DNA of 64,000 bases. Source: Thuidium tamariscinum. Lineage: Eukaryota > Streptophyta > Bryopsida > Hypnales > Thuidiaceae. The translations under genes and the position numbers were made by a program. The stretch covers positions 2,728,001 through 2,792,000 of the forward strand of contig OX344752.2 in assembly GCA_947034885.2 (NCBI GenBank). The letters run 5' to 3'. Each line of letters begins with the position of its first letter. The stretch's first letter is position 1. The notes under the pieces were generated by a model. It did no database searches and had not been told where the DNA came from. It saw nothing but the letters and a program-made list of their open reading frames with translations. This document shows positions 37,401-49,533 of the stretch, in pieces.

Positions 37401-39883
37401 GTTGTGCTTGACTTGAGGAGCTCCCATCACCTTTGTAGGTAATAGATTCCTTGAGAATCACTTCAAACACAAATAAAGGGGTATCACACCTCCTTCATAC
37501 ATAACAGTTCAATGTTGGCTCCTATTTTCTCTAGCCAATTTCTCCGACTTTATAGAATTTTTTTTCTTGAAGGAGGTGTGACTACCCCATTGTATAACCA
37601 AAAAATGGTCCTTCCCATGCTAGGAAGGTTTTATGCTTTGTTGTATACCATAGAGAGACTCATCAATTAATGTGTATGGATTAGAGTTTCTAAGGATTAG
37701 AGTTGGATAAAGAGCCATGTAAGACATTTTAGTTCACTCTAACGGTTCCCTTTTCAAGGATGCAAAAGGGACCCTTGCGTCATTGATAAACAATGTTATA
37801 TGTCTCTTGCATTATCAGTCTTAATTTGTTGTCTTCATTGCCAATTACAACTTGTCATAGTCGTAGACTTGCCAATACTAGGCCTCAAGTTTATTTTCAA
37901 AAATTGTTGTGACTTTGAACAGTTATTTCTACATACACAATAGAAGGACCTCCCTCCAAAGTATTGTACTACATAGTACTCTTTAATATTTTTGAAGGCC
38001 ATTTTTTGTACAGAAAATTTTAGGTTTTTAGATGAAGTATATTTGACCTATTTAAAGTTATAGTAGATCTAAGTAGGAAACACCTAAAACCATCAAATAA
38101 GCAATTTAGTATACTTGGAGGCAAAAATTTTGAGAATTTTTTTTTTTGTAATATTAGTAATTGAAAATCATTAATTAAAAAAACAAACTAGACTTTTAGA
38201 TAAGGCATGTTAATTCTATAAATTTCAAAGTGTAACTCTCTAGGCACATTGAGACCATCATGTAGCTTGGTCTTAGAACCAAAATCTAAAAAAATCATTA
38301 GTCAACCAATGGTTATTAAATATGGGAATGGTTTGATCCCAAAAGGACTAAGGTGTAGTTTAGATTTCCCAAATTGTGGAGATGTATTAAAAAATGCAAT
38401 CTAGAAGAATAATTTAATGACAACTCTCAAACATTTTTTCTTAAAAGTTCAAATTTTGAGTTCTCACCATAATAATTTTTGAAGATTTTAATTTTAATTA
38501 TTTATTTAATTCGCTTTTGAAAGGTCATTTTTTGAATTGATAAGGATACTTCTTTAGGCTAGAGTGGCCTTCTGGTACCTACTAATGAATAGAATATTTG
38601 CAAAGCAAAGTCTTCAAAATCTATAATTTACAAATGTTAAAGAACCAATATAAGAATCTTAATAAATTTGAAGGATGAAATTACATTTTGTATACTTGGG
38701 ATGTGTTTTTGTTCATCCAAATGCTAAACATTTGGTCTTCTAGGGGCTAGTGATATTTAGAAGAACATTTATAATAGAAGTCTACTTGCTATAAATAAAT
38801 AAAATCATGAACAATTCTAAATGTTTTCACCTTATAGAAAAAAGTTTTGACAAAGTGTACTAAATCAATATTAAAAAGCAACCACCTTGGAACCTAGAAT
38901 CATGATTAGGATGGATGTAAATCTTAAAGGTCTAGGAAGCTCAATTATTGACACAATTGAACATGGATATTTTAGTTTGTTTATGACATATATAATAAAT
39001 GCAAGGATTGAGGTTTAGAGTGGTGACAAAATTTTGCATTCATATTGAATTGGATTCAATGATACGTGGCACATCCAAAGTACCAATTTGGATTATTATT
39101 GCACTTCTTGCATGTCTTAGGAGTTATTGAATGGTTACATATTTTATGTATATGCTATTGTATTAGAGCATTATAACATTTAGATGTTAAATGACATCCA
39201 AATGAAAGATGCTAAATTTTGTTGAATTCATATCCGATCACAAATACAACTCTACATCTAGATTGTAACATAGCTACATTTTTAAAGATTTAAAAAAAAA
39301 GTTTTGACATAAGATTTTGTTTGCAATCTTCTAAAACTTGTTAATACATATTATATTTAACAATTTCCAATAGGTTTTAAGAAAAATTTGTCAAAAGAAT
39401 CATATATATTGAGAGACTTGAAACCAATTTACTGAAGATCTATTACTTTACAGCCTTCTTATATCACATATAAAGTTGAAGACTTTCACTATAATGATCT
39501 TTTAGTTTCTTTATAAAAAAAAGGTACAATTCAAAACAAAAGTATACAAACTAAGTATGTCTTGCTTGAAAGGAAGGAAGAGGATCTGAGGAAACTAATA
39601 TAAACTATCTCATGATTTTAGACCAAATGGGAGCAAGCCCATTTGTTGGCTAAATTTCAATTTCTCTTACTATTTTTCATACTTTTCTTTATGAGGATTT
39701 TTAAAAAAAAATTTCAATAATATCATGAGGACAAGCTTCTCCTTCCGGCCACAATAGGTTGTTTTATCTTACACTTTAGTTAACAATTTGCTAATTTGAA
39801 ACATAAAGAAAGCAATGAGACTCTAAGTTAGCATGCCAAGCTGCAAATTATAGGTCCTACAATACCTACCTGCAAACAAATGA
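37401..39883. other. AT-rich intergenic, nothing recognised
   Basis: No coding frame or clear repeat. A short local duplication of TTCTTAAAGGAA occurs near 37360-37385. Confidence 0.5.
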
Positions 39884-39999
39884 AACGTAAGGGGTTACGA
39901 CCCTCCCTAAGTGCATATCGGGAAATTGCTGCCCGAGGGCGGTAGCCCGAGGGTAGCAAATTTCCTGATATGCACTCAGGAGGGTCATAACCTAGCGTT
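39884..39999. repeat. 116-bp hairpin with GC-rich loop
   Basis: The left arm AACGTAAGGGGTTACGACCC pairs with the inverted right arm AACGCTAGGTTATGACCC, and both continue GTGCATATC(G/A)GGAAATT. The arms are about 46 bp with several mismatches. The loop holds two CCCGAGGG words around CGGTAG. It stands out from AT-rich surroundings. It could be a small fold-back MITE or a small-RNA precursor; nothing here decides. Confidence 0.6.
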
Positions 40000-41847
40000 A
40001 AGCACGCCGGGGTTCTTTTTCTTTTGAGTGTTGCAATGGTGCAGTGCATCGTTGCACTTTCCCAAGTATTGTAATGCGTTATTGCCTCAATTATTTAAAA
40101 TGAGAGTGGAAACCCAAGTGCTTAACGATAAGTGCAACAAGTACTAAATACAGTGGTGAGTATTCTATATTCATTCCTTGCCACAATACCTGCCTATGTC
40201 ACCGAAACCTTATTTCTTGCTTTGTAATTGTTGTTTTGCAATGGATTTCCATTTATTATTAAAAAAAAATTTTAAAACTATTTCTCCGTGTTGTCAGTGG
40301 TGAACAACTCACCGCCAAAAAACATCCTTTTTATCCCATCTATACTTATTTTCAGTTTGAATCCAGAGAGTATCTAACTTAGTATCTTTTGTTTAGTAAC
40401 CCTTGGAGGACTCTCCGCCTGTGTTTTGGATGAATGACAAATAATCTTTGTATGTAAGATGAAAGTGCAATTGTTCATTCTTGAAATTTTGTGCAAAAAG
40501 AAGATATCATGTACATTAATTTGACATTCAACGAGCATTTTTTTTTTCCAAAAATTAAAAAAAAATGATATAGTACATGTAATAGTAAAAAGGATGATTT
40601 CCCTCAATCACTATTTAAAAATTAAATGCAAATTGAGTGAAAATGTCATCTAGAATGTTCTCATCTAGATGCACAATTACATTCTCATCCAAAATTTTGA
40701 AAGAATTTTTTTACCTTCGTTTGGAAGTAGTTAATCTATTCTCAATGCAATCTTTGTCTCTTTGGTGCAATCACCATTGAGAATGGATACACTATTTTCA
40801 AGTGAAGGGAATATTAGTTTGAACAAATGTTAATCCTAAAATGTACCAATTCAACAAAGTGGACTAAATGTATCCAATGAATGATCTCTCACAAAATTAT
40901 AGAAACAAAGAATGTTTTGATTCATTCAAGATTTTGATAATTTTAAGCTGAACCTTTTAGTGATAAGACAACAACTTTGGGATTATAGAAAATATAAGTT
41001 TTTCATATACAATGCAATATTGATGCAAATGTTACAATTTTACAAAGAATGTACCAATTCATCAAAGATTTTGACTGTGCTTGGATGACTTTTTTAGTAT
41101 TACAAGGCAACATACTTTCAAGATTAAGGAAAATTCTATCTTTTATTACACAACAAGTTGTTGTTGCCAATGTTGCAACCATTGTAAGTCTACAAGTATA
41201 TAAAACATGCAATGGATAGGATATAATTATGGATGAAATTCATTTTTTTCATCCAAAAATATTGACTCTCATCCCAAAGATCACTATGTAATTCTAATTT
41301 TTTCGTTAAAATTAGCTACTTCATTTATTAGGAAAGAACGAGTATATTATAAAATATTCTTTAAGATGTTTTTTGAAAGAGAAATTTAAAAAAGAACCTT
41401 GCAACCATATGTATTGTGAACCTTACAACAAATAATCTATCATCTTCATTTGTTGTATGTTTTAATCCATAGCAATCCTTTGGTTAGAATTTGCCTATTG
41501 AAAGGAAAAACCAAGGGTAACTAATAAAGTATAGAGTTTTCTAAAAGTATAGACCATATTATTTGTTTTGCATTAATATACCCATAAAACAAACCAAGTA
41601 TGTTGTATTTTACAAGGTTCTTTTATTTTCATATTAATAAATGTATTTTATTCATCAACAAAAATGTGTTTTGACCAAGTCATGATCTTACATGGATTAA
41701 TCTTGGTACATATTATATGAAAAATATTCATTATAAAGTGTAAATATTTAGGCCAAATTTATTTTTATTTTTATAATCACAATTTGTAGGTTGAAATATT
41801 CGATAGATGTAGTGATTTGAATAGGGATTGTAATGGGTATGCTTACC
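40000..41847. other. AT-rich intergenic, nothing recognised
   Basis: No coding frame or repeat structure that I can support. Confidence 0.5.
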
Positions 41848-42132
41848 CATTAGATGAAATCTGAGGGCATTACAGGACCGTTTTGGGTCTGTTCCCGAAA
41901 CGGCTCCCAATGCCGCAGACCCCTATCAGGCCGACTTTTATCGGAAAAAATAAAATAAAATAAAATTTGGGGGTCCTGAAATATGAAAATAAGTCCAAAA
42001 AAAAATTGAAATTTTTTTATAATTATGTGGCAGTGTCCCGACCACGTAGGATTCGAGTTCACAGGGCAAAAAACTGCGTTTCCGCAGTCCGGGAACCCGC
42101 AGTCTCCTAATGCCCTCAAATTTCTTCTAATG
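41848..42132. mobile_element. MITE with 25-bp inverted repeats
   Basis: The ends CATTAGATGAAATCTGAGGG and inverted CATTAGAAGAAATTTGAGGG, both continuing CATTA, match over 25 bp with two differences. The interior is GC-richer than its surroundings and has CCGTTTTGGG...CCCGAAACGG style local pairing. TTAC lies next to both ends (offset by one base on the left), so a 3- to 4-bp target duplication is possible. No coding. Confidence 0.65.
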
Positions 42133-42283
42133 TTACTAAAAAGTAATGAAAGAGCACAACATAAGTAATCCAACAAATTAAATTATTGACCATAATGCTA
42201 AGTGTATAATAAAAAATAAAAAATTTGGCAATTATCTCAATTATCTCTACTACCGTCCCAATCAATTTTTTTGTGCCCCTATT

Positions 42284-42395
42284 AAAAAAAATGGACTACA
42301 TAGATTAGGGACAAGATTCACAAGAAGACCCCGAATCACAAAAAAAATGGACTACATAGACTAGGGATAAGATTCACAAGAAGACCCCAAATCAC
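42284..42395. repeat. 56-bp tandem duplication
   Basis: Two adjacent 56-bp copies start with eight A residues, then TGGACTACATAGA(T/C)TAGGGA and end CAAGAAGACCCC(G/A)AATCAC. A looser third relative (ACAAGAAGATCC) follows within 100 bp. Confidence 0.85.
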
Positions 42396-43079
42396 AAATT
42401 TGACTAGTTATGAGTCTTGAGCGGCATGTTTATGTAGTTTACAAGAAGATCCTACATGGCAAAGTTGACTAGTTATAGGTCTTCTAAAGCATGTATGCAC
42501 CCCATGTTTCTACTAGTGTACCATTTCAAGGTAATTTTTCACTTTTTGCCAAATAAAAATAGTTTTTTTATCACCAAATTCTTTTCATTGAATTTCTCTT
42601 TAAAACGTGGATGAAGTCATCAATTTTGGATTAAAAAAGGTGCATGAATATGTTTGAAAGGTGTTTTGGGTCCAAAAGATGAGTGAATATAGAAATATAG
42701 AGCTTCAAATAATTTAAGATGTAAAAAAACTAAAGCCCAACCACAACATGTTTCTTAAAGGGTTCCAACGATGTACCATGCCATACCTTAGATGTAGGTC
42801 AATTTCAACAAGTTCATGCCAAAATACTTTAGTTTTTGCAATTCGACAATTCAATAAATTCATAGAACTTTCATTTATTTTCAACACTTTATAGAAGGAT
42901 ACTCCTATTTTGGATTAATTCTTTCTATTCATGTGTAAATGTGTTCCTTTTTCTATTTTTTCTCAAGTTTAGAAATAGGTGCAAATAATTTTCTAAATTT
43001 CAACATCTTCCAAATTTTCCCAAGTTATTTACAAAACTGACCTACACGTATAGTATCACTTCATTTTCCTAGGATTCGA

Positions 43080-44720
43080 AAATATTTATGTTACCCACAA
43101 GAAAGGTGAACCTCCTCCCGGGAGTAATCTCTTCTCCTAATGGGAAACCTCTTCAAAATCAGAGTGTAAATTTTCAGCAGCAAACAATCGTTCTACTGCT
43201 CAAAGTTTAGACAACCTTCACTAGTTCAGTGTGCGTCTTGCATATGGATTACTTGTTCGTGAGTTCTTCAGCTCCTTTCACTAGCTATTTTCCTGATGCT
43301 TGCATTAGGAGCTAGTTACAAGATGGTTGTAGCATTTGTTGCATTTCCAGATTCAACATCCATATCAGACTTCGCTTCTCAGACTTTGGCTTTACATATC
43401 AATCGTTGTTGTGCGTCAACCCTTTAACAACTCAGGGTTAAGTTGAGAATTGCCTTCATCAATGAGTATGATCACCACATCCACTTCACTCGGGCACACT
43501 GGGATTGATAATCTTTGAAACAACGCCAAACGACATCAATTTCGAAGCCCCTACAAATATCTCCACTTGTATGACATGAGCATTTAACAATGTCGGAAAC
43601 ATTCAGACCGATTAAAGAAACAAATTCCAACTACGATTATTTTTGAAGCAGTATATCGTTGTTGGTACAGTAGTTGATTGTTTGAAGTGTCCTGGTACAC
43701 CTTTAATTTCATGAATAGCGACGGTTACGCCAGTTACCTCAGAACGATGGCGCCAATTAAGCAGAAAAGAAAGCCAGATGGAGAGTGATGAGGTGAAACC
43801 TCAGAAATCCTAAGCCATGACAACATCATTACAACATTGTAGAGGTTAAGATCGAGATCATGAAGATATCATCATGCACCGGTCTTTCTAAGCTTGCTCT
43901 GAGTACTCAGTAGAAGACTAAGTTTCAGAAATGAAATTCACAACATCGTTAAAGGGTTAACACAAGACGTCCAAATAAGAGCTCATGGCGCAAGTGAAAA
44001 CCCTGATAAGCGAAGATTAGAGTAACTGATCTAACACAGGCATACAACCAAAGCAAAAGCATACTCCGGGAGACAATGTTGGGACAGGCATGGCAAGCGA
44101 CGATCTCGATGAGAGAGTGAACCGCAATTCTCCGCCTAAGCCCCTTTACTCTGGCAACTCGTTCTTCAACAAGGCTCATAGGAAACCCTACTCTTGTTGC
44201 TTTTTTAAGTGCCTGATCTGTACTACCCTAAACTCAAAGAAGTTCACAAAATCTTCATGGACTATACCAAGAAGGTCTTTCAACATACTGTCTTGTCGCA
44301 CACTCTACTACATTGACCGGAGCAAAACCGGCGATCAAACGCCAAAGGTTTTGAAAAGGACCTGAACAAGAATCCAAGATCTCAAATGAGTCGAGCAAAG
44401 AATCAGAAGAGAAAACTAAATTGGAGTCACTACCAAACCATATCCGGTGCAGTACCATTCCTCACTGCGGCTCGTAGACCGGAGCGAGAGGATGACTATC
44501 GCACGAAGAGCGATGACACAGATGTCTGCATCTCCATAGCCGCCATCGGGAGCACTTAATAAGCGACGAAAGGAATCCAATCAACGTTAGGGTTTTGAAA
44601 CGGCTGTGGAAAATGAATTAGGTTTCTTTTAGGGTTTAGGGCTCAGGCATCCCTCTCTAATTGCTCATCCGTGGACTTCGAATTGCACTCTGAGTCTCTG
44701 ATACGTGTTTCACTTTGACA
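43080..44720. other. Unassigned GC-richer block, possibly a broken host gene
   Basis: G+C is clearly higher than on either side. Near 44580-44640 the minus strand has AACCCTAA-type telo-boxes followed by an ATG at 44546 opening a transit-peptide-like start (MAAMEMQTSVSSLFVR) that meets TAG at 44498-44496, after which the same frame continues Ser/Arg-rich for 21 codons. On the plus strand, 44090-44365 is open (MASDDLDERVNRNSPPKPLY). Neither resembles a family I know. It may be a decayed gene or a promoter with short exons. Confidence 0.3.
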
Positions 44721-45599
44721 AGAGGATGTTGGCCAATGAAGTTTGTGAGAATTGAGTAGTGGGCTCTAAAAAAATATGCAATTTTAAAATGTGTTTAAAT
44801 AAGTGTTTGAGAAGTTATACTTCAATCAAATTTTATTAAGTTGTTTTAGGATATTTGAGTTATTTGTAAAGTCCCCCCACTTTGGGCATGACTTTTTTTG
44901 AAGTTGAGAAGGCAACTATAGTTGAAGCATCAAACTTTTTTGCAAGATACTTATGTCACATGACTTCAAAAGTGTGGACCAAACTTTGTTAGGCACCATT
45001 TTGATGGAAAAATTAATTTTCATACCCACTTTTATTTCGACTTTTTTTAACTCAACTGGCTTTTTCACAAAACTCATGGGTTTAAATCCCGGTTTAGGGT
45101 ACTTTACAAATAACTCAATTGTTGGCAATTAAAATGTGGTTCTAATTTTGTTTAGGATGGATTTATTTTGACAATGTTAGATAAAATTACTTTGTATAAG
45201 TTTTGAAAGTCTTGAATGGTAGTTGTATTAAAACTTTATGCTAAATTTTCATGTTCAAAAGGTGTACAATTTTGGCAAGAATGTCTTGAGGTCACTTATA
45301 CAAATTTAGTTGCAAGTAGGTGGTTATCTTGATTATTTTTTAATATCACTCGATGTTCTTATATACTTCATATTTTCTTGAATTTAGTTTAAATACCATC
45401 AAATTTTGAACAAACAACACTTCTTTATAAACCACATAGGCACTTACATTCTAAAGTCTGATAGTTTTCTCATGAGACATAATTGATTTGGTGCATGTTA
45501 TTACAATTTCAATATTTATTGTGATTTAGAAAAAAAATTGTGATGATAAAAAAAAATATGGTGACTATCTAGGAATATAAATTTTATTTAAATTGATGA

Positions 45600-46329
45600 A
45601 TAAAAATAAAAGTTTTAAGAAAAAAATTTGGTAGGCAAAAAAATCAACAGAAATTTAATATAAGTTTTTTTTAACATAGTCATTATGATTTTATCTATAT
45701 AGGAAGCTTTGATTCATTGCATTTCAATTTTTTATACAAAATTTGTTGACAATCTTATTTTTCATACAACCAATGCATATTTTGATTCGAAGAAATAATT
45801 TATAGAATTCAATTTTCATAATTAAAAAAAAAAATTACAAGGTTAAGATTTTTTTTCTAGAACAATCTCATTGTTGAGATTAATGTATTTCAATTCCATC
45901 TAAAAACCATTAACAATTAAAATTTTTCCTTCAATCTTGAATCTACATCTATTTACTAATTCTTTAATAAGTAAAAATTTAATGACTTTTTAAAAAGAAC
46001 TTCCAATACTTTCATCTCAATTTTTTAGTATAAATAATTAGAAATTCAAAATCAATAGTGTAAAAATATTAAGTTCAAAATTTTCAAAGCTAAAGAATCT
46101 AATTTTGCAAGGTACAAAAGTATTTGAATTTTTCACTTTAAATACAAATATCTTACAATATATATAGTCAAAATATTTGAAATTTCTTTGATATATTCTT
46201 GAACTAGTCTAGTAAAAGATTCTTTAGTTAGATATGGTCAAAAAATGTAATTATTTTTGCTCTTTATAATAGAAATGACGCTATTGAGTGGTTTTTGATC
46301 CAAAAGAAATGGTCCTAGTCTTTTATGGA
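45600..46329 (-). mobile_element. Decayed reverse copy of the TTAA element family
   Basis: Read on the minus strand it starts at 46329 next to TTAA (46330-46333) with ATCCATAAAAGACTAGGACC, a degraded form of the terminus at 48355. It continues with the family's internal words, including one close to ATGAATCAAAGCTTCC and one close to CAATGAGATTGTT. The far end is not recognisable. Confidence 0.45.
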
Positions 46330-46333
46330 TTAA

Positions 46334-48350
46334 AATGATAGTAAATGTGGAATAATAAATAAATAGTTCTTAAGACACTATTTTAATTCGCATCCAAAGC
46401 AATTTAATTTGTAATATGTTGTAAATGGAAATTTTGAAATTTTTGTGTTTAAAAAGTGAAGTCGAAAATAGACCTTAGATGGTTGATTTAACAATTGTAT
46501 CTTAAGAAGATAAAAATTCAAGTGCATTGGTGAATTGTATATTAATTATAACTTCTAAAGAATTTATTGGTACTTGTATAAATTAATTGTACTCTAAGGC
46601 TATTCCATATCTTTATGACTTTGTTACAAAAATATGTATTCTTCATTCAATTGTTAATGTTTTTAAATTGTATTGATAAATTGACTAAAGTTCCCAAATT
46701 TGAGAGACTACAAATTTAAAAGTACAAAACTATTACAGGCCTACTACTACAATGCAATAATTGAAAAAGTGTGGTAGCATTCAATTGTAGTTGATACTAA
46801 ATAAAATAAATCAAGCAATCGTATTAACAAAAAATGGATCATATATACTAATTAATATATTTATTTATTTCCATTTTTTTAAAGCAAAATATGATTGTAG
46901 GTAGTAGTCTAGGTTAATTTGCATTCATAGCTACAATGAGTTTTTTGATAAATTAAATCTTAATTCCAAAAATGTATTTGTAATTTTTGAATTATCAATT
47001 TCATTTTCTTCTTTCGATTTTCAATAAACTTATAATTAGATGATTTCTAGTCAAAATTTATATTTGACTAATCATACACATACAAACCAATTATGGACAA
47101 ATTTATTTATTTAATTACCATAAAATAAACACAAAAGCAAAGTGAAAACATTGAAACACAAAAGTTGAATTTTAAAAATGTAAAAATAAATTGGAATGAA
47201 GCAAAATCAAAGCATTTTGAATGAAGTCATGTAAAAAAATCAATGGCTTGGTGTTGTAATGCCTTCCTTAAACTCAATCAATAGTTGATATTTCTAACAT
47301 TTTTCTCTCACTTTTTCATTTCTTACTAGCAAGTGCACTCAATTCAACTATAGATACAATAATTATTATAATGAAAACACAATTTTGAGCAATCAATATA
47401 TCAATTGGCTTTACAAACATGTATCAAATAGTAGTCAATACATAGAATTAACTTAATCAATAACTTATTGGTTGTTGAGTTTCAAATCAAAAGATATAGC
47501 AATACTAGGTGATCAATATCAAAGGTAGATAAAATTGTTTTAAACATTTCTATGTATCTTTGCCAACTAATACATTATTCATTCAATCATTCATTGGTTG
47601 TACACATATAGAGTAGTTATGTGTAATTTGTTAGCCAATACATTTTTTATTCAAGAACTATTTTCCTTTATGAAAAATGTATCTTTCATAAAATTAGCTT
47701 TAATACTTCAATTGAAAATTTATTTGATTTGTTTCTTTTGTTGAATACTACAATCTATTTTTTTGCCATGTGACGTTCTATCCACTTCTAAGGCCAATTG
47801 AGAATAAATCCCTATCAATTAGTAATTGAATGATGATGTCTTTATTAATGTATATATTGTTTTTCTTATATGTTAGAAAAAAAATTCAAAATTGCTTAGT
47901 AAGCAAATTGATAACTTACCTATTACATCAATCTCCAAATTCCCTTGAAATAAAGTGAATACAATTGAATTCTTCAAATTTTCAATCTTCAATTCCTAAA
48001 TGGGTGTCAAAGTAGAGTCCAATTGGCCTTCTAAAGAATGGACAAATATTTTGTTTAAGTTGATTTTGGTTAATAAAGGCCAAAATTTTCAACTCCAAAT
48101 AAAAATGAATCAAATCCTAATTCTAAATAGCCTAAGTTGTAGAGCCTTTCATGTTCTTTTCAAAATGGTAGAATACTTCCAAATCAAACTTTCACATCAA
48201 GAGTTATTTGCATATGGAATTATCAAATTTCATCCATCAATTCCATTTAACCTATTGGTTCAAAAACACTTGATCATATCATCCATTGGACACACAATGT
48301 TTGGAACATCCTTCTAAGATTAAAGAGCTTGAAACAAGGATTGTTTCAAT
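46334..48350. other. AT-rich intergenic, nothing recognised
   Basis: Very AT-rich. A 105-codon frame at 48000-48317 is open but has no recognisable features. Confidence 0.45.
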
Positions 48351-48354
48351 TTAA

Positions 48355-49250
48355 CCCCTAAAGGACTAAGGCATTTTCTGGCTTGAAAACCACTCAAAAC
48401 TGCCATGTTTGCTACTTCTTCCCATAAAAATTAAAAGATTAAAAAAAAATTCTTAAAATCTAACCGTAGGATTTCTAAATTATTTGTCTGAAATCATGTA
48501 GTAAAAATTTCATGAAGTTTGACGATATGGATTGGAAGATATTAGCATTCAAAGTTAGAAAAAAAAGTTTTTTTGAATTCTGACTTGCAATTTCAGATGA
48601 CTTTGACTACCATTTGTTGAATTTTTTTGCACTATGGACCATGAAGTTAAACATTTTTATGTTGAAAATTTGAGTTGAGAATTAGTGGAAATTAAAAAAA
48701 ACAAAAACTACTTGATTTTCATTCATGAAAAAATTGTTAAATAGAAGTAAGTCCAAGATTGAACAAAACACTAAGTTGTTAATAAATTTAAGTGTAATTG
48801 AAAAACCATGATCCCAAAGGTGAGCTTGTTCTTGAAAACATCCTAAACCCTATCAAAAAAGAAAATTTGAAAATTTTGAAAAATTGCAGTCAAAAATGAA
48901 TTCTATAAGTTATTTTTTGAAGAAGGTGCTTAGATTGCCCGAAATACAAGATTGTCCGTAACTTTCTCATTATTTGTCCAAATAAAATGAACCAAAGCCA
49001 ACGACGCTAGCGTTCGAGCGTGGAGCGGTGAGCTTGTGAGCTGCGAGCGGGAAAGTTGTGAGCGGTGAGCATGAAGTAGCCTTTTTTTTAGAAATTTGGA
49101 CTAGAATTTTTTTTCAATCAGTTTTTGTTCCAAAATTCAACAAATAATTACTATTTATAGTAAATTTTGCTACCCATGACCGTGTCTCCTATAACCGTGG
49201 ATTTTCGTGAAATCTCATATTTTGGGACCATTAAGAATATCATCTATACA
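48355..49250 (+). mobile_element. TTAA element related to the one at 20660, interrupted
   Basis: TTAA at 48351-48354 is followed by CCCCTAAAGGACTAAGGC. The interior follows the 20660 element closely (ATCTAACCGTAGGAT, TAAAAATTTCATGAAGTTTG, GATTGCCCGAAATACAAG). At 48999 the match stops in an abrupt GC-rich insert of about 80 bp, after which only vague similarity returns. The right terminus was not found; the end given is approximate. Confidence 0.55.
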
Positions 49251-49533
49251 TTTAAGTTTTGGGATTTAGGATTTGGGGGTCAATAAAAAATAGGGCAAAC
49301 ACTTCAAATACAAAAGACTCATGTACCTTGTTCTAGGGTTTAGGAATTTTTCGATTGGATGGAATGAAAATGGGCAACTGTAAAAAATGGATAGAAAAAG
49401 AAATTCGAATAATATAAATGTACTCCAAAGACGGTCAATATTCATAATTGGGCTCCATCACTTCATAGTTTCATTTGTAGCACATGTAAAGAATGCAACA
49501 TGAATGTACTACACTCCAAGAAACTAATCATAT

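Noticed and set aside
44090..44365. Plus-strand 91-codon frame as a gene
   Set aside because: No domain, no good exon borders and overlapping minus-strand alternatives; left as part of an unassigned block.
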